Source: DATDRS01 sp035291605 (GTDB lineage Bacteria > Chloroflexota > Anaerolineae > Anaerolineales > UBA6663). From it: a stretch of DNA of 14,489 nucleotides. Below, in pieces: positions 1 to 6,427 of the stretch. A program made the translations under genes and the position numbers. The notes beneath the pieces were generated by a model. That model was not told the origin of the DNA. It was given only the letters and a program-made list of their open reading frames with translations, and did no database searches. The stretch spans positions 1 to 14,489 of the forward strand of contig DATDRS010000432.1 of assembly GCA_035291605.1 (NCBI GenBank). The letters are read 5' to 3'. Within the stretch, counting starts at the first letter, position 1. Every line of letters begins with the position of its first letter.

Positions 1-909
1 CTGCTGCTCGCCGCGCTGCTCACCGAGGGGCACGTCCTGCTCGAAGACGTGCCCGGCCTGGGTAAGACCAAACTGGCGAAGGCCCTCGCCCGTTCGCTGG
101 GCTGCTCGTTCCAGCGCCTGCAATTCACGCCCGACCTCCTGCCCTCAGACATCACGGGCGTGAGCGTGTTCAATCAGAAAACGGGCGAGTTCGACTTCCG
201 CCCCGGCCCGGTCGTGGCCCAGATCGTCCTCGCGGACGAGATCAACCGCGCGGGGCCGCGCACCCAGTCGGCCCTGCTCGAAGCGATGGAAGAACGGCAG
301 ATCACCGTAGACGGCGTCACCCGCCCGCTGCCGCGCCCCTTCCTCGTCCTCGCCACGCAGAACCCGATTGAACTCGAAGGCACGTTCCCCCTGCCCGAGG
401 CGCAGCTCGACCGCTTCCTGCTCCGCCTCGCCATCGGTTACCCCGAGACCGAGGAGGAGCGGGCCATCCTGCGCCGCTTCCGCGAAAGCGACCCGCTCGA
501 CGAGCTGGCGCCGGTCGCCTCGGGCGAGGACATCCTGGCCATGGCGCAGGCCGGCCGCCGCGTGCATGTGAGCGAGGCGATGGAGACCTACATCCTGCGG
601 TTAACGCGCACGACGCGGGATGAACCGGCGCTTGCGCTGGGCGCCAGTCCGCGTGGGGCGCTGGCCCTGTATCACACCGCGCAGGTCCTGGCGGCCATCC
701 GGGGGCGGGCGTTCGTCAGCCCTGACGACGTCCAGACTCTGGTCGCGCCCGTGCTAGCGCACCGCCTCATCCCCTCCAGCCAGTCGCGCCTGCGGGGCAA
801 AGCTGTCGCCGACATCCTGCGCGACCTCGTCACAAAGGTCCCCGTGCCAGTGGAGGAGAGCTGGTCGGAAATCGGTAGTCAATCGTCAGAGGTCAGTAGA
901 CAGCTATGA
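1..909 (+). CDS. MoxR-family AAA+ ATPase (5' end outside window)
   Basis: The reading frame is open from base 1, so the start codon and roughly the first 30-40 residues lie outside the window. The visible 302 residues show a Walker A motif (EDVPGLGKT, residues 15-23), the MoxR-type block DLLPSDITG, a Walker B motif with ADEINRAGP, the QSALLEAMEE segment, ATQNPIELEGT with PLPEAQLDRF (sensor 1 region), and GASPRG (sensor 2). MoxR ATPases act as cytosolic chaperone-like remodellers and are commonly encoded next to DUF58 and transglutaminase/DUF4129 genes, as here. Their substrates are mostly unknown. The last 10 residues (SQSSEVSRQL) are encoded by an intergenic heptad repeat and are probably not part of the conserved fold. 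Family assignment is secure; the cellular role is not. Confidence 0.93.
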   Translation: MLLAALLTEGHVLLEDVPGLGKTKLAKALARSLGCSFQRLQFTPDLLPSDITGVSVFNQKTGEFDFRPGPVVAQIVLADEINRAGPRTQSALLEAMEERQITVDGVTRPLPRPFLVLATQNPIELEGTFPLPEAQLDRFLLRLAIGYPETEEERAILRRFRESDPLDELAPVASGEDILAMAQAGRRVHVSEAMETYILRLTRTTRDEPALALGASPRGALALYHTAQVLAAIRGRAFVSPDDVQTLVAPVLAHRLIPSSQSRLRGKAVADILRDLVTKVPVPVEESWSEIGSQSSEVSRQL

Positions 910-945
910 GCGTCTGACTACTGGCGACTGATTACTGACGACTGG
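876..945. repeat. Two inverted heptanucleotide repeat arrays
   Basis: Four 7-nt units related to TAGTCAG occupy 876-903. After a 10-nt spacer, four units related to its reverse complement CTGACTA, plus a partial unit, occupy 914-945. The arrays can fold as a long imperfect hairpin. The MoxR stop codon (907-909) lies in the spacer, so the first array is translated as the MoxR tail. The DUF58 start codon follows 8 nt after the second array. Confidence 0.7.
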
Positions 946-952
946 ATCGCAT

Positions 953-2176
953 ATGACAGACCGCCTCGGCCGCGCGCTCATCGTCTTCCTTCTCCTGCTG
1001 AGCCTGCTCGTCCGCAGCCCCCTGCTCTTTCTGCTGGATGCTCTGGTGCTCCTCGTCGCGGGCGCCTCGGCGCTGTGGGGGCGCTATTGCCTGGCGGGCG
1101 TGAGCTACGCCCGCCGCCTCGGGGTCGAGCGCCTGTTTTGCGGCGAGGCGACCGACCTGTGGGTGGAAATCGTCAACGCCAAGCCCCTGCCCCTCGCCTG
1201 GCTCAAAACCGCCGACGAGTTTCCCGCCGAGGTCACCGTCCAGCGCGCCGAACTGGGCCGGGCCAGCGACCACAATCGCCGCCTCCTTAACAACCTGATC
1301 AGCGTGCGCTGGTACGAGCTGGTCCGGCGTCACTACCGGTTGACCGCCGACAAGCGCGGCGCTTTTGACTTCGGCCCTGTGCAGGTCTCGTCAGGAGACA
1401 TCTTCGGCTTCCGCACACGGTACCTGGACCTGAACTATCATCATAAACTGCTCGTGTATCCCAAGCTCGTCCGGCTGGAGGAGCTGGGCCTGCGCCCGGC
1501 GCGCCCGCTGGGCGAATTTGGGGCGTTGCGGCGCGTGAACGCGGACCCGCTGCGCCTGGCCGGGGCGCGCGACTACCAGCCGGGCGAGAGCATCCGCCAC
1601 GTCCACTGGAAAGCCACCGCCCGGCGCGGGGCGCTGCAGACCAAAGTCTTCGACCCCAGCGCCCATCAGGCGCAGGTCATCTTCCTGAACAGCCAGACCA
1701 TGGCGCGCGCGCACGAGGGCGTGATCAGCGAGTATTTTGAAACGGCGATCGTCGTCGCGGCCTCGCTCGCGCACGCGGGGCTGGAAGCGCGTCTGCCGGT
1801 GGGGCTGTTCACCAACGGCGGGGTCAAAGAAGCCGAGCGGCGCGTGCGCCTGCCCGCCTCGCGTCACACGGCCCAGTCCACGCGCATCCTGGAGACGCTG
1901 GCGCAGTTGACCCCCTTCACCTTCTTGCCGTTCGAAACCCTGCTGGCGATCGAAGCCGCCTTGCTTCCCTACGGCGCGACGGTGATCGCCGTCTCGGCCA
2001 TCGTCAACGAGGCCATCCTTTCCAAGGTGCTGGACCTGCGCGCCGCCGGCCACCCGGCCGCGCTCATCCTGATCGGCCAATCGCCGGAGGAATACACTAC
2101 CTTCCCGGCGGCGCTTCAAGAACTGCCGACCTATTTTGTGACCAGAAATTGGACGGAGATGGAGAGCCTCAGGTAA
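953..2176 (+). CDS. DUF58 domain protein (MoxR-associated)
   Basis: The 407-residue protein starts with two adjacent hydrophobic stretches (about residues 8-20 and 23-41), consistent with a membrane anchor. A soluble domain follows. The DUF58 signature lies near residues 195-225: DPLRLAGARDYQPGESIR, then HVHWKATARRGALQTKVF, corresponding to the family's 'R-Y-x-PGD-x-R-x-I-x-W' block. The segment after it resembles the von Willebrand A-like fold described for DUF58, without a clear MIDAS motif that I can assign. ATG 953 has no obvious Shine-Dalgarno sequence, being preceded by repeat DNA. The stop codon overlaps the next gene's ATG by one base (TAATG), so translational coupling is likely. The biochemical function of DUF58 is not established; it probably works with the upstream ATPase. 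Confidence 0.88.
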   Translation: MTDRLGRALIVFLLLLSLLVRSPLLFLLDALVLLVAGASALWGRYCLAGVSYARRLGVERLFCGEATDLWVEIVNAKPLPLAWLKTADEFPAEVTVQRAELGRASDHNRRLLNNLISVRWYELVRRHYRLTADKRGAFDFGPVQVSSGDIFGFRTRYLDLNYHHKLLVYPKLVRLEELGLRPARPLGEFGALRRVNADPLRLAGARDYQPGESIRHVHWKATARRGALQTKVFDPSAHQAQVIFLNSQTMARAHEGVISEYFETAIVVAASLAHAGLEARLPVGLFTNGGVKEAERRVRLPASRHTAQSTRILETLAQLTPFTFLPFETLLAIEAALLPYGATVIAVSAIVNEAILSKVLDLRAAGHPAALILIGQSPEEYTTFPAALQELPTYFVTRNWTEMESLR

Positions 2177-3723
2177 TGAAACGCATCAACTGGATCGAAG
2201 CCCTCGTCCTTCCCTTCGCCATGGCCGTGCTGACCTCCGCCTGGCTTACCCTGTGGCTGCGCTGGTTCGTGCGCCTGGGGCAGACCAATCAACCCGTCGG
2301 GGCGGAGGGACATCCGCCCCTACTTTCGCCGCTCCTGATGGTTCTGCTGATCCTGACGGGGGTCTTCATCACGCGCTTTGCCTTGAGCCGGGCGGCCGAT
2401 CAAACCGACTCCGCGTTCCGATTCCCGTGGGACCCCGGCCCACGCGCGCGGCGGATCGTCCTCAATGCTGGCTTCGCAGCCGTGGTCGTTACTTTGTGGC
2501 TGACCTTCGGCGCGCGCTTCCCTTTTCAATACCTGCGCGGCCTGCTGGACTGGGGAGAGTTCATCTCCGCGGAGTTCATCGCGCTCATCGCCGCGTTGTA
2601 CTTGTGGCATCGCGGCATCACCATTGGCCGAAGCCGGATTCCATACGACGATCTGGAGCGCGCGTTTTATGGCGGCATCCTCGGCTTGGCCCTGGTGCTG
2701 GGGCTTAATCGGGCCACGTCACTTCTCGCTCCGGCTGAGATCACTCCGCCGGTCCTGACTTTCTTTGCCATCGGCCTGGGGGCGCTGGCTCTCGGAAGTT
2801 TCGAGCGTGCGCGCCGCCAGCAGCGGGAAACGAGCGGCGCCTGGCTGGCCTTCAATCGCCACTGGCTGGCCGTCGTCGCCGGAGTCATCGGCGCCATCCT
2901 CTTCGGCGGATTGCTGCTCGCCAGTCTCGTCGCCCCCGAGACGCTCGCCCGCCTGCGCCTCTTCGTCAGCCCGCTGATTGACTTCCTCACCCCTGGCCTG
3001 CAAGTCCTGCTCGTCGCGCTGGCGCTGTTCCTGGTCTGGATCACCACGCCGATTTTCATGTTTGCGGAATGGCTCGCCCGGCGTTTGCTCGAAACGCTGC
3101 GATTTCCGCGACTGCCGCAGCCGGCGCCATTCAGCCAGCAGGTCGAGCGGGCGATCAACGACTTTTTGCAGTCGCGCCTCTTTCAAACGACCAGCCACAG
3201 CCTGGTCGTCCTCCTCCTCGTCGCCTTCTTCAGCCTGCTGTTCGTCCTGGCCCTGCGGCGCTTTCTCCGGCTGCCCGGCCAGGAGGTTGACGAAACCCGC
3301 GAGAGCATCATCTCGCGCGAGCTGCTGCTGAGCCAGTTGAAGAACCTGTTCGCGCGTCCCCGGCCGGCGCGGCCTGCCCCGCCCCCTCCGCCCTACCTTG
3401 CCCTGAGCGGCGCGCCGGACGATCCGCGCCTGATCGTCCGCCGGGCTTACCAGGTCATGCTAGAATGGGCCTCGGCTCTCGGCCAGCCCCGCGCCGCCGG
3501 GCAGACGCCGAGGACGTATGCCGAGGCGCTGAGCCGAAGTGTTCCACTAAGCGCCGCGCCAGCGGGCCAAGACGCCGTCGCCGCGCTGACGGACGCCTAC
3601 ATCCTGGCCCGCTATGCGGCTGAGCCGCCCTCGCGCGACGAAGCGAGCCGCGCCGCACAAGCCGCCGCCCGGTTGAAAGAACTATCGCTGCCCAAAGAGC
3701 AAAAGGACACCCAGGTTCCCTGA
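2176..3723 (+). CDS. Polytopic membrane protein with C-terminal DUF4129-like domain
   Basis: This 515-residue protein has about nine hydrophobic segments spread over residues 7-370. The first is around LVLPFAMAVLTSAWLTLWL and the last around SLVVLLLVAFFSLLFVLAL. A proline-rich linker (PAPPPPP) leads to a C-terminal soluble region of about 110 residues with the DUF4129 pattern (RRAYQVMLEWASALGQPR, GQTPRTYAEAL, then DAYILARYA). In comparable operons the third gene is often a TgpA-like protein with a DUF3488 membrane part, a transglutaminase core and DUF4129. Here I see no Cys-His-Asp transglutaminase core, so this is a short form. ATG 2176 is preferred over the in-frame TTG at 2149 because it overlaps the upstream stop codon and has GGAGAG 9 nt before it. 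Its role is unknown, perhaps envelope-related. Confidence 0.85.
   Translation: MKRINWIEALVLPFAMAVLTSAWLTLWLRWFVRLGQTNQPVGAEGHPPLLSPLLMVLLILTGVFITRFALSRAADQTDSAFRFPWDPGPRARRIVLNAGFAAVVVTLWLTFGARFPFQYLRGLLDWGEFISAEFIALIAALYLWHRGITIGRSRIPYDDLERAFYGGILGLALVLGLNRATSLLAPAEITPPVLTFFAIGLGALALGSFERARRQQRETSGAWLAFNRHWLAVVAGVIGAILFGGLLLASLVAPETLARLRLFVSPLIDFLTPGLQVLLVALALFLVWITTPIFMFAEWLARRLLETLRFPRLPQPAPFSQQVERAINDFLQSRLFQTTSHSLVVLLLVAFFSLLFVLALRRFLRLPGQEVDETRESIISRELLLSQLKNLFARPRPARPAPPPPPYLALSGAPDDPRLIVRRAYQVMLEWASALGQPRAAGQTPRTYAEALSRSVPLSAAPAGQDAVAALTDAYILARYAAEPPSRDEASRAAQAAARLKELSLPKEQKDTQVP
2299..2320. repeat. Perfect 8-bp palindrome inside the DUF4129 gene
   Basis: GGGGCGGA (2299-2306) and TCCGCCCC (2313-2320) form a perfect GC-rich hairpin with a 6-nt loop. 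It encodes part of the short loop between the first two membrane segments. The layout resembles a small REP-like palindrome, but in GC-rich coding DNA it may be chance. Confidence 0.35.
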
Positions 3724-3734
3724 GCTCCATCCTT

Positions 3735-3760
3735 CATCACTCGTCACGCATCACTCACTA
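3735..3760. repeat. Heptanucleotide repeat between DUF4129 gene and eno
   Basis: Three to four 7-nt units (CATCACT, CGTCACG, CATCACT, then a partial unit) fill most of the 54-nt gap. The array ends before the enolase ribosome binding site AAGGAG at 3767-3772. Confidence 0.6.
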
Positions 3761-3777
3761 TCTCCATAAGGAGCACC

Positions 3778-5064
3778 ATGGCTACCACTTCCATCTCCTC
3801 TATCCGCGCCCGCGAAATCCTCGACTCGCGCGGCAACCCGACCGTCGAAGCCGAAGTCAGCCTCGCCGGGGGGGCCGCGGGCCGGGCCGCCGTCCCCTCG
3901 GGGGCCTCCACCGGCGCCCACGAGGCCCTCGAACTCCGCGACGGGGACAAAAAACGCTACCTCGGCAAGGGCGCACAGAAGGCCGTCGCCAACATCCGGG
4001 ATCACATCGCCCCGGCGCTCATAGGTCAGGACGCCGCCGACCAGGCCGCCCTCGACCAACGGATGCTTGACCTCGACGGCACACACAATAAAAGCAAACT
4101 GGGCGCAAACGCCATCCTCGCCGTTTCGATGGCGGCGGCCCGTGCGGCCGCGGCGGCTTACGGCCTGCCGCTCTACCGCTACCTGGGGGGCGTCAACGCC
4201 GGCGTCCTCCCTGTGCCGATGATGAACGTCCTCAACGGCGGCGCGCACACCAACTGGACGACCGTCCCCATGCAGGAGTTCATGGTCGCCCCCGTCGGCG
4301 CGCCCTCTTTCCGCGAGGCGCTACGTTGGGGCGTGGAAACCTATCATGCCCTCAAGGGCCTGCTCAAGGAAAAGGGGTTGAACACCGGCGTGGGCGACGA
4401 GGGCGGCTTTGCCCCGGCCATCACCGTGCTCGAGGACGTGATGAAACTGCTCGTCGCAGCGATTGAAAAAGCCGGATACCGCCCCGGCGAGGATATCGCG
4501 CTCACCCTCGACCCGGCCACCAGCGAACTGTACAAGGACGACCGGCGCTACCACCTCGGCCAGGATCAGGTCCTGACCTCCGCCGAGATGGTTGACCTGT
4601 GGGCCAGCTGGCGCGCGAGCTATCCCCTGCTCTCGATAGAAGACGGCCTGGCCGAAGATGACTGGGAGGGGTGGAGACACCTCACCCAGCGCCTCGGCGG
4701 CAGCACCCAGCTCGTCGGCGACGACCTGTTCGTCACCAACGTCGAGCGCATCCAGCGCGGCATTGCCTCGGGCGTGAGCAACTCTGTCCTGATCAAGCTC
4801 AACCAGATCGGCTCGGTGACGGAAACGCTCAGCGCCATCAACCTGGCGCACCGCGCCGGATGGACGGCTGTTACGTCGCATCGCAGCGGCGAGACCGGCG
4901 ACACCTTCATCTCCGATCTCGCCGTGGGCCTGAACACCGGGCAGATCAAGACCGGCGCGCCCGCGCGCAGCGACCGGGTGGAGAAATACAATCAACTCCT
5001 GCGCATCGAGGAAGAGCTGGGCAGCCGCGCCGTGTATGCGGGACGGAAAGCGTTCCGAGCCTGA
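3778..5064 (+). CDS. eno: Enolase (phosphopyruvate hydratase)
   Basis: Enolase interconverts 2-phosphoglycerate and phosphoenolpyruvate in cytosolic glycolysis and gluconeogenesis. The 428-residue length is normal. Landmarks in order are the N-terminal AREILDSRGNPTVEAEV, the mobile loop SGASTGAHEALELRD (residues 41-55), catalytic GVGDEGGFAP with E208, metal ligands D245 (LDPA), E288 (SIEDGLAEDDWEGW) and D315 (GDDLFVTN), catalytic K340 (IKLNQIG), and the substrate loop SHRSGETGDTF (from S367) with K391. The usual ADNN-type segment after NGGAH reads TNWTTVPMQEFM, a variant I do not consider damaging. AAGGAGC six nt before ATG 3778 is a strong ribosome binding site. A separate promoter and attenuator before lysW suggest eno is not simply co-transcribed with the lysine genes. 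Confidence 0.98.
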   Translation: MATTSISSIRAREILDSRGNPTVEAEVSLAGGAAGRAAVPSGASTGAHEALELRDGDKKRYLGKGAQKAVANIRDHIAPALIGQDAADQAALDQRMLDLDGTHNKSKLGANAILAVSMAAARAAAAAYGLPLYRYLGGVNAGVLPVPMMNVLNGGAHTNWTTVPMQEFMVAPVGAPSFREALRWGVETYHALKGLLKEKGLNTGVGDEGGFAPAITVLEDVMKLLVAAIEKAGYRPGEDIALTLDPATSELYKDDRRYHLGQDQVLTSAEMVDLWASWRASYPLLSIEDGLAEDDWEGWRHLTQRLGGSTQLVGDDLFVTNVERIQRGIASGVSNSVLIKLNQIGSVTETLSAINLAHRAGWTAVTSHRSGETGDTFISDLAVGLNTGQIKTGAPARSDRVEKYNQLLRIEEELGSRAVYAGRKAFRA

Positions 5065-5121
5065 AAGCGAGAATAAACAATCTGCCCAACGTCCCTGCTC
5101 GAATCTCGTGCGAACTATACG

Positions 5122-5148
5122 ATGACAGATTGACCTGCGTGTGATATT
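5122..5148 (+). promoter_or_regulatory. Candidate extended -10 promoter for the lysW operon
   Basis: An extended -10 like sequence, TG-T-GATATT (5140-5148), is preceded by a weak -35 candidate ATGACA (5122-5127, spacer 15). Transcription would begin near 5155, about 4 nt before the leader ORF ATG at 5159, so the mRNA would be nearly leaderless. This would explain why the leader ORF has no Shine-Dalgarno sequence. It is an eye-based call. Confidence 0.4.
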
Positions 5149-5158
5149 TTTCACCGCG

Positions 5159-5254
5159 ATGTTTGCCAAGCCGTTCGCGAAGCGTTTCCCGCGTTTCCCG
5201 AAGAAGCCTATTGAGGCCTTCGGCGGTTTTGGCTTGGAGACGCGGCGCGCATAG
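5159..5254 (+). CDS. Putative lysine-sensing leader peptide (31 aa)
   Basis: The ATG at 5159 opens 31 codons ending in TAG (5252-5254). The peptide is basic: it begins MFAKPFAKRF, has PKKP at residues 14-17, and ends in ETRRA. All four Lys codons are AAG, two of them adjacent (5201-5206) in the 5' arm of the attenuator hairpin. Arg codons occur too, but in positions where a stalled ribosome would not block that hairpin. No ribosome binding site is visible, and the candidate promoter predicts a nearly leaderless transcript. Its position 80 nt before lysW, with an intervening terminator, supports a regulatory role. The ORF is short, so chance cannot be excluded from the reading frame alone; the RNA pairings are the better evidence. 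Confidence 0.55.
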   Translation: MFAKPFAKRFPRFPKKPIEAFGGFGLETRRA

Positions 5255-5281
5255 CCTGCACACTGCTCAGTCTGCAAACCC

Positions 5282-5318
5282 GAGGGCCTCTCAATTTTGG
5301 GAGGCCCTCTTTATTTTT
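5282..5318 (+). terminator. Rho-independent terminator (attenuator) upstream of lysW
   Basis: GAGGGCCTC (5282-5290) and GAGGCCCTC (5301-5309) form a perfect 9-bp stem with a 10-nt loop, followed by TTTATTTTT. It ends 19 nt before the lysW ATG, so it stands between the promoter and the lys operon. It could also end transcripts arriving from eno. Confidence 0.85.
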
Positions 5319-5336
5319 CCAAAGGAGACCACTCCC

Positions 5337-5504
5337 ATGTCCGCTCTCTGTCCCGAATGCGAAGCCAGCCTGTCGCTCAATGAGGTGCTGACCGGCGAGA
5401 TCGTCGTCTGCCCCGATTGCGGGGTTGATCTTGAGGTCATGGCGGTAGAACCGGCCGTCCAGCTCGCCCTCGCCCCCCAGGAAGCCGAAGATTGGGGAGA
5501 ATAA
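5337..5504 (+). CDS. lysW: Amino-group carrier protein LysW
   Basis: LysW is the small acidic carrier whose C-terminal glutamate gamma-carboxyl is joined to the amino group of alpha-aminoadipate, protecting it and presenting it to the later enzymes. This protein has 55 residues, the usual size. It has two Cys-X2-Cys pairs (C5/C8 and C25/C28) expected to bind zinc, and ends in EDWGE, the conserved LysW tail whose final Glu is the attachment point. ATG 5337 is preceded by AAAGGAG (5321-5327) at normal spacing. The frame is open upstream, but that extension crosses the terminator and lacks homology to the family. lysX begins 5 nt after the stop codon. The same carrier can serve arginine synthesis in some organisms (ArgW/LysW), so lysine is likely but not exclusive. 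Confidence 0.95.
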   Translation: MSALCPECEASLSLNEVLTGEIVVCPDCGVDLEVMAVEPAVQLALAPQEAEDWGE

Positions 5505-5509
5505 ATCAG

Positions 5510-6427
5510 TTGAAAATCGGCGTCCTCCTCTCTCGCGTGCGCGTCGAGGAGAAGTGGCTCTTCGATGCGCTGGAGAAGCGCGGCGTCGACTACGACCGCC
5601 TCGACGACCGCGGGGTGAAATTCGACCTGGCCGATCCCACGCCCTGGCTGAAATACGACGTCATCCTCGAGCGCAGCCTCTCGTTCGGGCGCGGGCTGTA
5701 TGCCTGCCAGGTGCTCAACAGTTGGGGCATCCCGACCGTCAATACCGCGCGCGTGGCGGCTGTCTGCGGCGACAAGCTTGCGACCTCGGCGGCGCTGCAA
5801 GCCGCCGGCGCGCCTCAGCCCAACGTCCGCCTCGCCTTTACTCCGGAGTCAGCTCTGGAAGTCATCGAGGCCATGGGCTACCCCGTGGTGATCAAGCCGG
5901 TCGTCGGCTCGTGGGGGCGGCTCGTCTCGAAAGTCAACGACCGCGAGGCGGCGGAAGCGATCCTGGAGCACCGCGAGGTGCTGGGCAGCTACCAGCAGCA
6001 GATTTATTACCTCCAGGAATACATCCCCAAGTCCCAGGGGCGCGATATCCGCGCTTTCGTCGTCGGCGACGAAACCATCGCCGCCATCTATCGCACCGCC
6101 CCTCACTGGATCACGAATACCGCGCGGGGCGGCGTGGGGGCCAATTGCCCGATCACGCCCGAACTCAACGCCGTCTGCGCGGCGGCGGCCAAGGCCGTCG
6201 GCGGAGGCGTGCTGGCGATTGATCTCTTCGAGACGGACGACCGGGGGTATCTCGTCAACGAAGTCAATCACACGATGGAGTTTCATACCTCCCTGCCCAC
6301 GACCGGGATTGACATTCCGGGAAAGGTCATTGATTACATCGTGGAAGTAGGAAGAAGGAGGGAGGAGGGAGGAAACGGCGCCACGCATCACGGGTCACGG
6401 GTCACGTCCCTCCCGGAGGGCGCGTGA
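5510..6427 (+). CDS. lysX: LysW:alpha-aminoadipate ligase LysX (ATP-grasp)
   Basis: LysX uses ATP to couple alpha-aminoadipate to the C-terminal Glu of LysW. The start is TTG 5510 because the protein then begins KIGVLLSRVRVEEKWL, matching the family N-terminus. GGGGAGA lies upstream and overlaps the lysW 3' end. ATP-grasp features are VVIKPVVGSWGRLVSKV (residues about 125-141), YYLQEYIP, RDIRAFVVGDETIAAIYR and the metal-binding VNEVNHTMEFHTS near residues 250-262. The GVGANCPITPE segment is typical of LysX/ArgX. The length is 305 residues, longer than usual. Residues from about 279 (GRRREEGGNG onward) come from a heptanucleotide repeat array and look like an acquired tail. The stop codon overlaps lysY in GTGA. 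An ArgX or bifunctional LysX role cannot be excluded by eye. Confidence 0.93.
   Translation: MKIGVLLSRVRVEEKWLFDALEKRGVDYDRLDDRGVKFDLADPTPWLKYDVILERSLSFGRGLYACQVLNSWGIPTVNTARVAAVCGDKLATSAALQAAGAPQPNVRLAFTPESALEVIEAMGYPVVIKPVVGSWGRLVSKVNDREAAEAILEHREVLGSYQQQIYYLQEYIPKSQGRDIRAFVVGDETIAAIYRTAPHWITNTARGGVGANCPITPELNAVCAAAAKAVGGGVLAIDLFETDDRGYLVNEVNHTMEFHTSLPTTGIDIPGKVIDYIVEVGRRREEGGNGATHHGSRVTSLPEGA
6344..6406. repeat. Heptanucleotide repeat array over the 3' end of lysX
   Basis: Nine 7-nt units in continuous phase start as purine units (GAAGTAG, GAAGAAG, GAGGGAG twice) and change to TCACG-type units (CATCACG, GGTCACG twice). The array is read through as the LysX C-terminal tail. It ends just before the ribosome binding site GGAGGG of lysY. 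Confidence 0.7.

Larger units (their letters stand above)
5155..5318 (+). promoter_or_regulatory. Leader-peptide transcription attenuator of the lysW operon
   Basis: Three mutually exclusive pairings can be drawn. Hairpin 1:2 pairs 5198-5203 with 5218-5223 and 5206-5209 with 5214-5217, an AA bulge between. Antiterminator 2:3 pairs 5213-5223 with 5280-5290 (11 contiguous bp, one G-U), extended by 5210-5212 with 5293-5295. Terminator 3:4 pairs 5282-5290 with 5301-5309, followed by U-rich sequence. The adjacent Lys codons of the leader ORF (5201-5206) lie in the 5' arm of hairpin 1:2. A ribosome waiting there would cover that arm, free strand 2 and favour antitermination. The stop codon at 5252 lies past the hairpin, so completed translation would let hairpin 1:2 and the terminator form. 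The logic is that of the trp/his attenuators; the sensing of lysine is inferred. Confidence 0.65.

Noticed and set aside
876..945. CRISPR array
   Set aside because: Repeat units are 7 nt and degenerate, without unique spacers of regular length, and there are no cas genes.
4321..5277. Long reverse-strand ORFs opposite eno, and similar ones opposite lysJ and the DUF58 gene
   Set aside because: They lie opposite well-conserved genes in GC-rich DNA and have low-complexity translations without recognisable domains. They are typical antisense shadows.
5155..5318. Lysine riboswitch or T-box as the regulator of lysW
   Set aside because: The region is too short for the lysine riboswitch fold, and I see no T-box sequence complementary to tRNA acceptor ends. 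The leader ORF with antiterminator explains the pairings.
5163..5504. Long N-terminal extension of LysW from an upstream in-frame start
   Set aside because: The extension crosses the terminator and is Arg/Ser-rich shadow sequence. ATG 5337 has a good ribosome binding site and gives the standard 55-residue LysW.
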